A DNA stretch of 16,169 nucleotides from Rhodobacterales bacterium UBA5972 (lineage in GTDB: Bacteria; Pseudomonadota; Alphaproteobacteria; Rhodobacterales; Rhodobacteraceae), in NCBI GenBank assembly GCA_002430125.1, contig DJBQ01000118.1, positions 1,538 to 17,706 on the forward strand, given 5' to 3'. The translations under genes were made by a program, and so were the position numbers. Below the pieces are notes generated by a model. That model did no database searches. It saw only the letters and a program-made list of their open reading frames with translations, and was not told the DNA's origin. Shown in pieces: positions 1 through 6,304 of the stretch (position 1 is the first letter of the stretch; each line of letters begins with the position of its first letter).

Positions 1-335
1 CGGAACGTGCCGCCGATATCAAGCGCCTGAAGGCGTTGCAAAAGCAGATCCATGACAGTTTTATCGCTCAGGTTAAAACCCGCCGTGGTGACCGCCTGAA
101 AAACGACAAGCTGTTTACCGGCGACATTTGGGTCGGCGAACAGGCCATCGAGGTCGGGCTGGCCGATGGTATCGGCCATCTGGTGCCCAAGATGAAAGAA
201 ATATTCGGCGAAAAAACCCGCTTTGCGGTGCATGGCCGCAAGCGGTCAATCTTCCGTCGATTCGGCACCCAAATTGCGTCAGATGCTGTCGGCGTTATCG
301 AAGACCGCGCCCTTTGGGCGCAGTTCGGGCTTTGA
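1..335 (+). CDS. S49 family peptidase (SppA/SohB-like), C-terminal part
   Basis: This is the 3' end of a gene entering from the left edge. The frame is open from base 3 and ends at TGA 333-335, giving about 110 residues. The stretch TGDIWVGEQAIEVGLADGIG is typical of the C-terminal half of S49 (signal peptide peptidase A / SohB) serine peptidases, where a GxxWxGxxAxxxGLxD segment packs against the core. Family members are membrane-associated and degrade cleaved signal peptides or other membrane-embedded peptides. The Ser/Lys catalytic residues lie upstream, outside the window, so activity cannot be judged here. The basic tail (RKRSIFRRF) is followed by an amphipathic end. The next gene starts one base after the stop, so the two are probably co-translated. 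The TTG at 36 is internal and not a real start. Confidence 0.8.
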   Translation, partial: ERAADIKRLKALQKQIHDSFIAQVKTRRGDRLKNDKLFTGDIWVGEQAIEVGLADGIGHLVPKMKEIFGEKTRFAVHGRKRSIFRRFGTQIASDAVGVIEDRALWAQFGL

Positions 336-336
336 C

Positions 337-522
337 ATGATTATCAAAGCCATCACCTTGTTTCTGATCGCCATGGGCGTGCTGGCAATGTTCGGCAAGC
401 TGCGCGCACCAAAAATCGACAACCCATTCAAGCGGGACAAAACCCTGTCCGCCACCAAATGCAAAAAATGCGGCAGCTATATTCTCGGCAAGGGCCCCTG
501 CGCCTGCGAAAAACCGGACTAA
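337..522 (+). CDS. 61-residue single-span membrane protein with a four-cysteine knuckle
   Basis: I do not recognise a named family. The ATG at 337 follows the peptidase stop by one base, and the frame ends with TAA at 520-522, six bases before the antiporter. An ATG at 223 in the same frame would overlap the peptidase and is not preferred. Residues about 5-20 are hydrophobic (one membrane span or anchor). A basic linker (KLRAPK, FKRDK) follows, then C42-x2-C45-x9-C55-x-C57 near the C-terminus, spaced like a small zinc ribbon or other metal knuckle. The predicted layout is N-terminal anchor with a cytoplasmic metal-binding tail, by the positive-inside rule. There is no clear Shine-Dalgarno sequence, so translational coupling to the upstream gene is likely. 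Function is unknown; a role tied to the adjacent membrane peptidase is only inferred from position. Confidence 0.7.
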   Translation: MIIKAITLFLIAMGVLAMFGKLRAPKIDNPFKRDKTLSATKCKKCGSYILGKGPCACEKPD

Positions 523-528
523 TCCCTG

Positions 529-1485
529 ATGAGCATTTTTTATGCCGTAATCGGTCTAGCCATCCTGCTGCTTGCAGGCGATGCTTTGGTGCGCGGTGCA
601 GTTAATCTGGGCCTCAGACTGGGCATCCCTGCTCTGATTGTCAGCCTGACAGTAGTGGCGTTTGGCACCTCGGCCCCTGAACTTTTGATCGCGATCAAGG
701 CCGCAATGGCTGGACTGCCCGGCATTGCATTTGGCAATGTTGTCGGGTCAAACACCGCGAATGTTCTGATGGTTCTGGGTATTCCAGCCATGCTTGCCGG
801 GATCAGTCTGGCCGGTTGTGACACCCGTAAAACCTATTTGCAAATGCTTGGCGCGACCGTAGTCTTCATCGGGCTGGCCTTTTTAGGGCCGTTTTACATT
901 TTGCACGGAATTATCCTGCTCGCCCTTTTGGCGGCCATGTTGACCGACAGCTTTTTCACAGCAAGGCGGCATCGCAACCTGGCCAACGAATGCGTGCCCA
1001 GCACCGATCTGGACGAAATCGACGAAGCTGATCCGGAAATGCCGGGCTGGAAAATCGCTATGTTTTTGCTTCTCGGCCTGATCGGCCTGCCCTGCGGGGC
1101 GGATTTGCTGGTTGACGGCGCCATCGGCGTCGCCCGGCATTTCGGGATTTCCGAAGCTGTGATCGGCCTGACACTTGTCGCCATCGGCACCAGTCTGCCG
1201 GAACTGGCCACCACCATCATCGCGGCCCTTCGCAGGCATGGCGATGTCGCGATCGGCAATGTGATCGGCTCGAACATGTTCAATTTGCTGGGCATCATGG
1301 GCATCGCCAGCTTTTTTGGCCCCTTAGCCGTGCCACCGGGTATCCTTGCGGTTGATATTTGGGTTATGCTTGCCTCGACCCTGCTGTTGCTGCCGTTTGT
1401 ATTTGGCGGCCTCAACATCACCCGGTCGTGGGGCGCGCTGCTTTCGGCAACGTATATCGGATATATGGTCTTTCTTCTGGCCTGA
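529..1485 (+). CDS. Calcium/sodium antiporter (CaCA superfamily, YrbG-like)
   Basis: The protein has 318 residues and is almost entirely hydrophobic, with about ten membrane spans. It shows the two inverted alpha-repeats of the cation/calcium exchanger superfamily. Repeat 1 has GTSAPEL at 46-52 and GNVVGSN at 69-75; repeat 2 has GTSLPEL at 220-226 and GNVIGSN at 243-249. The Glu and Asn residues of these motifs form the ion site in characterised exchangers. The halves are joined by an acidic loop (about 154-170, many Asp/Glu) that may face the cytoplasm and sense cations. Length fits YrbG-type bacterial members. The expected role is exchange of Na+ for Ca2+ or another divalent ion across the inner membrane; the true substrate cannot be read from sequence. 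It starts six bases after the preceding small gene and probably shares its transcript. Confidence 0.92.
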   Translation: MSIFYAVIGLAILLLAGDALVRGAVNLGLRLGIPALIVSLTVVAFGTSAPELLIAIKAAMAGLPGIAFGNVVGSNTANVLMVLGIPAMLAGISLAGCDTRKTYLQMLGATVVFIGLAFLGPFYILHGIILLALLAAMLTDSFFTARRHRNLANECVPSTDLDEIDEADPEMPGWKIAMFLLLGLIGLPCGADLLVDGAIGVARHFGISEAVIGLTLVAIGTSLPELATTIIAALRRHGDVAIGNVIGSNMFNLLGIMGIASFFGPLAVPPGILAVDIWVMLASTLLLLPFVFGGLNITRSWGALLSATYIGYMVFLLA

Positions 1486-1504
1486 ACACACTCTGGAGGC
1501 GTGA

Positions 1505-2290
1505 ATGCAAAACGGTGCAGCGTTGGTCACGGGCGGCGCACGACGGCTTGGCAAAGCCATGGCGCTGGCACTTGCGGACCGTGGTTTTGATGTCGCCCTG
1601 CATTACGCCGGTTCCGCCGACGCCGCCGCCGAAACTGCGGCCGAGATTGCAACCAAGGGCGTCAAAGTTGTAACCCTTCGCGCCGATCTGCTGATCGAGG
1701 CGGACAGCCAAGCGCTTGTTGCGCGCGCCGCTGATGCCATGAAACGGCCGCTAAATGTGCTGATCAACAATGCCTCGGTGTTTGAATATGACACCCTGAA
1801 AACCGCCAGCCGCAAAAGCTGGGACCGCCATATGGAAAGCAACCTACGCGCGCCTTTCGTGCTGACCCAACAGTTTGCCGCCCAAGCCCCTGCGACGCTT
1901 TCCGACGCCACAGGCGAACCAATGGCCAGCGCCTGTGTGATCAACATGATCGACCAACGGGTGCGCAAGCTGACCCCGGAATTCATGACCTATACGCTGG
2001 CAAAAATGGGCCTGTGGGCGTTAACCCAAACCGCCGCGCAGGCCCTGGCCCCGCAAATCCGGGTGAACGCCATTGGCCCCGGTCCAACCCTGCAAGGCGC
2101 GCGCCAGTCAGACAACCATTTTGTCAATCAACGCGCCGCCACGATCCTGAAACGCGGCAGCAACCCGGCAGATATAACAGCGGCAATGGCCTTTATCCTC
2201 GACAGTCCATCTCTGACGGGGCAACTTTTGTGCATTGATGGCGGCCAGCATCTGGGCTGGCAGACCCCGGATGTGTTAGGCGTAGAGTAA
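1505..2290 (+). CDS. Short-chain dehydrogenase of the pteridine reductase (FolM/PTR1) type
   Basis: A 261-residue Rossmann-fold reductase. The cofactor loop is TGGARRLG (9-16), the TGxxxRxG form of pteridine reductases, where the Arg favours NADPH. NNAS lies at 88-91. The usual catalytic Ser is replaced by Asp150 in NMID, followed by Y163-x3-K167. This Asp/Tyr/Lys set and the GPG at 191-193 match PTR1 and FolM, which reduce dihydrobiopterin, dihydromonapterin or dihydrofolate. The likely role is pterin or folate reduction in the cytoplasm; the exact substrate is not determinable. A strong ribosome site GGAGG (1495-1499) five bases before ATG 1505 fixes the start. The gene lies 19 bp after the antiporter and is followed by the AT-rich gap, so it is probably the last gene of this + strand run. 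Confidence 0.85.
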   Translation: MQNGAALVTGGARRLGKAMALALADRGFDVALHYAGSADAAAETAAEIATKGVKVVTLRADLLIEADSQALVARAADAMKRPLNVLINNASVFEYDTLKTASRKSWDRHMESNLRAPFVLTQQFAAQAPATLSDATGEPMASACVINMIDQRVRKLTPEFMTYTLAKMGLWALTQTAAQALAPQIRVNAIGPGPTLQGARQSDNHFVNQRAATILKRGSNPADITAAMAFILDSPSLTGQLLCIDGGQHLGWQTPDVLGVE

Positions 2291-2360
2291 CCCCGCGCAG
2301 ACCACAAACGAAGAAGCCAAAGTGCATTTGTCCACTTTTCACGAAACGGTCACGAAAGTG

Positions 2361-2375
2361 TTAAAAATTAGCTAA
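2361..2375. promoter_or_regulatory. Near-consensus CtrA site (TTAA-N7-CTAA)
   Basis: The alphaproteobacterial cell-cycle regulator CtrA binds TTAA-N7-TTAA. Here TTAA (2361-2364) is followed after exactly seven bases by CTAA (2372-2375), matching 7 of 8 defined positions. The AT-rich background makes chance matches easier, so this is suggestive only. Confidence 0.35.
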
Positions 2376-2449
2376 TGAAATCAATAATTTGGCGATTGAA
2401 GAAAAAATTTCATAATGAAATCAGTGCCTTAAAAATGTGCCTAAAAATG
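2373..2449. repeat. Direct repeats in the AT-rich island
   Basis: TAATGAAATCA occurs at 2373-2383 and again at 2413-2423, exactly 40 bp apart. Immediately after, TGCCTTAAAAATG (2425-2437) is followed in tandem by TGCCTAAAAATG (2438-2449), one T shorter. Spacings near whole helical turns are usual for protein-binding iterons. Confidence 0.65.
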
Positions 2450-2515
2450 AGGCAGACGGCGGAAACCTACCGATTCAAACAAAAAAATCGCTGTGTCCGA
2501 TTGTTACCCTCAGAC

Positions 2516-2524
2516 TTATCCACA
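2516..2524 (+). promoter_or_regulatory. Perfect DnaA box TTATCCACA
   Basis: The 9-mer equals the strongest known bacterial DnaA-binding sequence. It forms the left arm of a palindrome-like element: TCCAC (2519-2523) and GTGGA (2531-2535) flank the self-complementary GAATTC (2525-2530), with one extra A. The site lies 78 bp before the uvrC start codon. It may mark an origin or DnaA control of uvrC transcription. A single exact 9-mer can occur by chance, but its position in the AT-rich island raises its weight. Confidence 0.6.
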
Positions 2525-2601
2525 GAATTCGTGGACAGATTTTTTCTTGATCTTGCGAGGTTATTGAGGAAGCCTCCACAAGAATCACCTATAAGAACCG
2601 C

Positions 2602-4509
2602 ATGAACCAACTGCCCCCGATAGAACCCTATGACGAAGAAGGTACACCCCAAGCTGCAAGCGAAACGCTGCGCGGGTATCTTTGCGTGCAGTCCTACCTC
2701 AATTCGCTTGATAACTCGCCGGGCGTTTACCGGATGCTGGATGAAAAGGGCGCAGTCCTTTATGTCGGCAAGGCGCGCAACCTGAAAAAACGGGTTTCGT
2801 CCTATGCCAAAGCCTCGGGTCACACGGCCCGGATCGGGCGCATGGTGTCCGCCACCGCGTCGATGATGTTTCTGACCACAAAGACCGAAACCGAAGCATT
2901 GTTGCTCGAACAGAACCTGATCAAGCAGCTCAAGCCGCGCTATAACGTTCTGTTGCGCGACGATAAATCCTTTCCGAATATTCTGGTCAGCCGCGAACAC
3001 GCCTTTCCGCCGATCAAAAAACATCGCGGCAAACGCAGCGAAAAGGGTGACTATTACGGCCCGTTTGCCAGTGCCGGCGCGGTTAATCGCACGCTCAATC
3101 AGCTGCAAAAAGTGTTCCTGCTGCGCAGTTGCACAGATGCCTCCTATTCCGGCCGCACCCGCCCCTGCCTGTTGCACCAGATCGCCCGTTGCGCAGCCCC
3201 TTGCGTCGGCAAAATCTCGGAACAGGATTACGCCGCCTTGGTCGATGACGCCTCTGCGTTTCTGTCGGGCCGCTCGACCAAAGTTCAGGCCGATCTTGCC
3301 GCCAAAATGGCCGAGGCCAGCGCGCTTATGGAATTTGAACGCGCCGCCGCTATCCGCGACCGCATCCGCGCGCTGACCCAAGTGCAATCCAGCCAGGGCA
3401 TCAACCCCCAAGGCGTGACCGAGGCCGATATCATCGCGCTTTATCAGGAAGGCGGCCAAGCCTGCGTTCAGGTGTTCTTCATTCGCGCCAACCAAAACTG
3501 GGGCAACCGCGCCTATTTCCCGCGCACCGGGGCTGACGTTGACCCCGAAGAAGTACTGGAAGCCTTTATCGGCCAGTTTTACGGCGACCGTATTCCACCC
3601 AAAACCATCCTTATGTCAAACCAGATCGAAAACCCCGATCTGATGCAACAGGCCCTAACCGGCAAGCTGGGCAGCAAGGTCGAATTGCTGGTGCCCAAAC
3701 GCGGCGAAAAGGCGGAACTGGTGGAAAACGCCCACCGCAACGCGCGTGAATCTCTGGTGCGGCGTCTGGCTGAAAGCATCGCACAGGGCCGTTTGCTGAA
3801 AGGTCTCGCCGAGGCGTTTAACCTGCCCACGACCCCCACAAGGATCGAAGTTTACGACAACTCGCATATTTCCGGCACCAATGCGGTTGGCGGTATGATT
3901 GTTGCCGGGCCTGAAGGGTTTCTGAAATCCCAATACCGCAAATTTAATATCAAATCGACCGAACTGACCCCCGGTGATGATTTTGGCATGATGAAAGAGG
4001 TTCTGACCCGTCGCATGTCGCGCCTGCAAACCGAAGACCCGGAACGCAAAAGCGGCAACTGGCCTGATCTGTTGCTGATTGACGGTGGGGCCGGACAGGT
4101 TTCCGCCGTGGCCGAGATTATGACCAAACTGGGCATCACCGACGTTCCCTTCATCGGGGTTGCCAAGGGCGAAGATCGTGACGCTGGCAAAGAAGAATTC
4201 TATCGCCCCGGCCAACGGGTTTTCGCCCTGTCGCGCACCGATCCCGTACTGTATTTCGTCCAGCGCCTGCGCGACGAGGCGCACCGTTTCGCCATCGGTG
4301 CGCACCGCGCCAAACGCGCCAAAGCCATTGGCGCCACCCCGCTTGATGATGTGCCAGGCGTCGGCGCCACGCGGAAACGCGCCTTGTTGCAACATTTCGG
4401 ATCCGCCAAAGCCGTGGCACGCGCCGGGCTAAGCGATCTTAAATCCGTCGAGGGTATTTCCGACACAATTGCAGAAACCATTCATGGCTTCTTCCATGAT
4501 CGCGGCTGA
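2602..4509 (+). CDS. uvrC: Excinuclease ABC subunit C
   Basis: The 635-residue nuclease subunit of UvrABC nucleotide excision repair cuts on both sides of a lesion. Domains in order: a GIY-YIG nuclease for the 3' incision at about 38-115 ([19 protein letters not shown]); four cysteines C177, C189, C197 and C201 with the 12-8-4 spacing of E. coli UvrC C154/C166/C174/C178, reported to hold an iron-sulfur cluster; a UVR motif that contacts UvrB at about 225-260; the RNase H-like domain for the 5' incision with D419 ([10 protein letters not shown]), D494 (LLIDGGAGQ) and H561 (EAHRFAI); and tandem helix-hairpin-helix motifs at about 580-632. About 20 residues precede the usual N-terminus. No clear SOS box of the alphaproteobacterial GAAC-N7-GAAC form was seen upstream. 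pgsA follows after 40 bp. Confidence 0.98.
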   Translation: MNQLPPIEPYDEEGTPQAASETLRGYLCVQSYLNSLDNSPGVYRMLDEKGAVLYVGKARNLKKRVSSYAKASGHTARIGRMVSATASMMFLTTKTETEALLLEQNLIKQLKPRYNVLLRDDKSFPNILVSREHAFPPIKKHRGKRSEKGDYYGPFASAGAVNRTLNQLQKVFLLRSCTDASYSGRTRPCLLHQIARCAAPCVGKISEQDYAALVDDASAFLSGRSTKVQADLAAKMAEASALMEFERAAAIRDRIRALTQVQSSQGINPQGVTEADIIALYQEGGQACVQVFFIRANQNWGNRAYFPRTGADVDPEEVLEAFIGQFYGDRIPPKTILMSNQIENPDLMQQALTGKLGSKVELLVPKRGEKAELVENAHRNARESLVRRLAESIAQGRLLKGLAEAFNLPTTPTRIEVYDNSHISGTNAVGGMIVAGPEGFLKSQYRKFNIKSTELTPGDDFGMMKEVLTRRMSRLQTEDPERKSGNWPDLLLIDGGAGQVSAVAEIMTKLGITDVPFIGVAKGEDRDAGKEEFYRPGQRVFALSRTDPVLYFVQRLRDEAHRFAIGAHRAKRAKAIGATPLDDVPGVGATRKRALLQHFGSAKAVARAGLSDLKSVEGISDTIAETIHGFFHDRG

Positions 4510-4549
4510 GCGGCTAGAACAGACCAACACCTGACCAAAAGGCTGCAAA

Positions 4550-5221
4550 ATGCAATGGAACCTGCCCAATACCCTGACCATCCTGCGTCTGCTTGCAGCC
4601 CCCGCATTGGTCGCGGTCTACGAGGTCTTTGCGCATCCGCTGTCGGATTGGCTGGGCATGGGGCTGTTCGTTTTTGCGGCGTTAACGGATTATTTTGACG
4701 GATTTCTGGCCCGCCGCTGGAAACAAATCAGCGCTTTTGGCCGGATGCTGGACCCGATTGCCGACAAAGCCATGACCATCATCGCGCTGGTGATGTTGGC
4801 TATGCTTCTTGGCAGTCGGTCCCTGTTTGTAATCCCCGCTATGGCGATCATTTTCCGCGAAATTTTCATTTCCGGCCTGAGGGAGTTTTTAGGCGAAAAC
4901 TCCTCAAGCCTGTCGGTAACAGCCTTGGCGAAATGGAAGACCGCTGTGCAGATGATTGCAGTGGCCGTCCTCTTTGGCCATCTGATATTCGAGCATTACT
5001 TTGTGGTCATCAGCTTTGCGATGGACAGCGCCTCAGTGGCTGCTATATTGGACGGCACCCAGGAAGATACCCTTGGCCTCTGGTGGAAATATCAGGGCTA
5101 CGTCGTAAGCTTTTATGGCGGCATTATCCTGATGTGGCTTGCGGCACTTCTGACGGTGATCACCGGGCTTGATTACTTCCGGAAATCATTGCCCTTTCTG
5201 TCGGACGAGGCAAACCCATGA
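4550..5221 (+). CDS. pgsA: CDP-diacylglycerol-glycerol-3-phosphate 3-phosphatidyltransferase
   Basis: This inner-membrane enzyme of 223 residues makes phosphatidylglycerol phosphate from CDP-diacylglycerol and glycerol 3-phosphate, the committed step to phosphatidylglycerol and cardiolipin. The CDP-alcohol phosphotransferase signature is complete: D47-x2-D50-G51-x2-A54-R55-x8-G64-x3-D68-x3-D72, the four Asp residues binding the two metal ions. PgsA-type segments FREIFISGLREF (102-113) and AKWKT (127-131) distinguish it from phosphatidylserine synthase. It is about 40 residues longer than E. coli PgsA, because of a polar insert at about 158-182 between the last membrane spans. The N-terminus NLPNTLTILRL is typical. 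Its stop overlaps the moaD start (ATGA at 5218-5221), so the two are translationally coupled. Confidence 0.96.
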   Translation: MQWNLPNTLTILRLLAAPALVAVYEVFAHPLSDWLGMGLFVFAALTDYFDGFLARRWKQISAFGRMLDPIADKAMTIIALVMLAMLLGSRSLFVIPAMAIIFREIFISGLREFLGENSSSLSVTALAKWKTAVQMIAVAVLFGHLIFEHYFVVISFAMDSASVAAILDGTQEDTLGLWWKYQGYVVSFYGGIILMWLAALLTVITGLDYFRKSLPFLSDEANP

Positions 5222-5466
5222 TCGATGTTTTGTACTTTGCCTGGATTCGCGAACGCATCGGCTTGCCGCGTGAACAAATCGAAAGTTCGGCGGTTACGGT
5301 GGCCGATCTGATCGAAGAACTGAAACTGCGCGAAGACCGATATGCCTTTGCTTTTTCCGATCTGGCCGCCATTCGCGTGGCCGTTGATCAAACGCTTGTA
5401 GACGTCACCATGCCCTTAAAAGGCGCACGCGAGGTGGCGTTCTTTCCGCCAATGACCGGAGGCTGA
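5218..5466 (+). CDS. moaD: Molybdopterin synthase small (sulfur carrier) subunit
   Basis: An 82-residue ubiquitin-fold sulfur carrier. Its C-terminal Gly81-Gly82 (ending PPMTGG) is adenylated by MoeB and converted to a thiocarboxylate, which supplies sulfur for the dithiolene of molybdopterin. The last six residues insert into the MoaE active site. The N-terminal strand IDVLYFAWIRERIG is characteristic of MoaD. The ATG overlaps the pgsA stop by four bases, and moaE follows one base after its stop, so the three genes form a tight operon. moaA, moaB, moaC and moeB are not in the window. Confidence 0.95.
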   Translation: MIDVLYFAWIRERIGLPREQIESSAVTVADLIEELKLREDRYAFAFSDLAAIRVAVDQTLVDVTMPLKGAREVAFFPPMTGG

Positions 5467-5467
5467 C

Positions 5468-5902
5468 ATGGCCGTAAAGGTTCAGGCCGACAATTTTGAT
5501 CTTGCGGCCGAGTTGAAAAATTTTGGGCGTGATGCCGGTGCAGTTGTCACCTTTACCGGCCTTGTACGCAACAGGCCTGACGGCACGCTTGATCATATGC
5601 TCATCGAACATTACCCCGCGATGACGCTTTCAGCGCTGACCGAAATTGAAACACAGGCCTGCGCGCGTTGGGCACTGACCGATACCTTGATCATCCACCG
5701 TTACGGCGAATTGCGGCCCGGAGCGCAGATCATGATGGTGGCAACCGCCAGCCTGCACCGCGCCGAGGCTTTTGCTGCGGCTGAATTCCTGATGGATTAC
5801 CTGAAATCCCGCGCACCGTTCTGGAAAAAAGAGGTCACGTCGGAGGGTGAAAGCTGGGTTGCCGCAGCCGACCGCGACGAAGAGGCGTTAAAACGCTGGT
5901 AG
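5468..5902 (+). CDS. moaE: Molybdopterin synthase catalytic subunit
   Basis: A 144-residue subunit forming a MoaD2-MoaE2 heterotetramer that converts precursor Z (cyclic pyranopterin monophosphate) to molybdopterin in the cytoplasm. Family hallmarks are visible: GLVRN near residue 31, the H98-R99 pair, and KSRAPFWKKE with the catalytic lysine at K120 (equivalent to E. coli Lys119). Length is normal (about 140-150). The start lies one base after the moaD stop. It is the last gene of the + strand run, convergent with the next gene on the - strand across a 90-bp gap. Confidence 0.96.
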   Translation: MAVKVQADNFDLAAELKNFGRDAGAVVTFTGLVRNRPDGTLDHMLIEHYPAMTLSALTEIETQACARWALTDTLIIHRYGELRPGAQIMMVATASLHRAEAFAAAEFLMDYLKSRAPFWKKEVTSEGESWVAAADRDEEALKRW

Positions 5903-5939
5903 GACTGTCTTTTCTATTCCGTGTTCCAAAACAAGCACG

Positions 5940-5991
5940 CCCCGACCGGAGTCTTTGCCCCCGGACCCCAGAATACTTTCAAAAGAAAAGG
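5940..5991. repeat. Rhodobacterales-type intergenic repeat (degenerate copy)
   Basis: The sequence between two convergent genes contains a C-rich block (GCCCCCGGACCCC, 5957-5969) followed by an A/T-rich tail ending AAAAGAAAAGG (5981-5991). This arrangement resembles a short repeat I recall between genes throughout Rhodobacteraceae. It may aid transcription termination for both sides, though only a weak CCGG-CCGG stem (5946-5949 with 5961-5964) can be drawn. Identification is from memory of the pattern, not from a search. Confidence 0.35.
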
Positions 5992-5992
5992 C

Positions 5993-6235
5993 TTAACGTT
6001 TTTTCGCAATATAGGTCTGATAAAGCCAGATCAGCAGCAATGCGCCAAGCACCGCGCCAATAAACCCGGCAGCCAGACCCAGCACCGCCAATAAGGCACG
6101 GACCACCAACCCCCCGATGATCGCGCCCAGCACGCCGATGGCGATGGTCACCGGCACGTTGGTTTCAATATCCATCACGCGAGTTGCAATGAAACCGGCG
6201 GCAGCGCCGATGATAAGCAGGTAAAAGACAATCAT
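5993..6235 (-). CDS. GlsB/YeaQ/YmgE family membrane protein
   Basis: An 80-residue, very hydrophobic protein with three membrane spans (about 2-19, 27-46 and 50-72) rich in Gly and Ala, ending in a basic tail YIAKKR. The pattern of small glycine-zipper helices (GAAAGFIA, GVLGAIIGG, GFIGAVLGALL) matches the GlsB/YeaQ/YmgE group, often annotated as transglycosylase-associated or general stress proteins. The biochemical role is unknown in the family. A GGAG ribosome site lies about eight bases before the start on the - strand. It is monocistronic: it follows fmt on the same strand but has its own probable promoter in the 69-bp gap. Confidence 0.85.
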   Translation of the reverse strand: MIVFYLLIIGAAAGFIATRVMDIETNVPVTIAIGVLGAIIGGLVVRALLAVLGLAAGFIGAVLGALLLIWLYQTYIAKKR

Positions 6236-6263
6236 AAGGGGCTCCAGAAACAGACGTTCCCTC

Positions 6264-6293
6264 CTTATATGGTCAATCCTGTAGCATTTTGAA
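6264..6293 (-). promoter_or_regulatory. Probable promoter of the GlsB-like gene
   Basis: On the - strand a -10-like TATAAG (plus positions 6264-6269) lies 18 bp downstream of a weak -35-like TTCAAA (6288-6293). The A/T-rich 69-bp gap between fmt and this gene is otherwise featureless. Confidence 0.3.
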
Positions 6294-6304
6294 GAGGCGG
6301 ATGT

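Larger units (their letters stand above)
2291..2601. other. AT-rich intergenic island with DnaA box and repeats (candidate origin or control region)
   Basis: This 311-bp gap lies between the pteridine-reductase-like gene and uvrC. Bases 2361-2420 contain only 12 G/C out of 60, far below the flanking genes. The gap holds a perfect DnaA box (2516-2524), a two-mismatch box (TTGTCCACT, 2328-2336), two families of direct repeats, a near-consensus CtrA site and two GANTC methylation sites (2472-2476 and 2582-2586). CACGAAA occurs twice, 11 bp apart (2340-2346 and 2351-2357). This combination resembles alphaproteobacterial replication origins, but it could equally be a complex promoter for uvrC. The 76-codon ORF inside (2375-2605) has no protein-like character. 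Confidence 0.5.

Noticed and set aside
2375..2605. 76-codon + strand ORF in the AT-rich gap
   Set aside because: It is made of repeat and low-complexity AT-rich DNA, has no ribosome site or protein-like pattern, and overlaps the uvrC start.
2595..2607. GAAC-N5-GAAC near the uvrC start as a LexA box
   Set aside because: The alphaproteobacterial LexA site is GAAC-N7-GAAC; the spacing here is five and the second half lies inside the coding sequence.
2467..3495. 342-codon ORF on the - strand opposite uvrC
   Set aside because: It is a long antisense shadow of a well-supported gene in GC-rich DNA, with no recognisable domain.
3655..4395. 246-codon ORF on the - strand opposite uvrC
   Set aside because: Antisense shadow of the uvrC catalytic and helix-hairpin-helix coding region.
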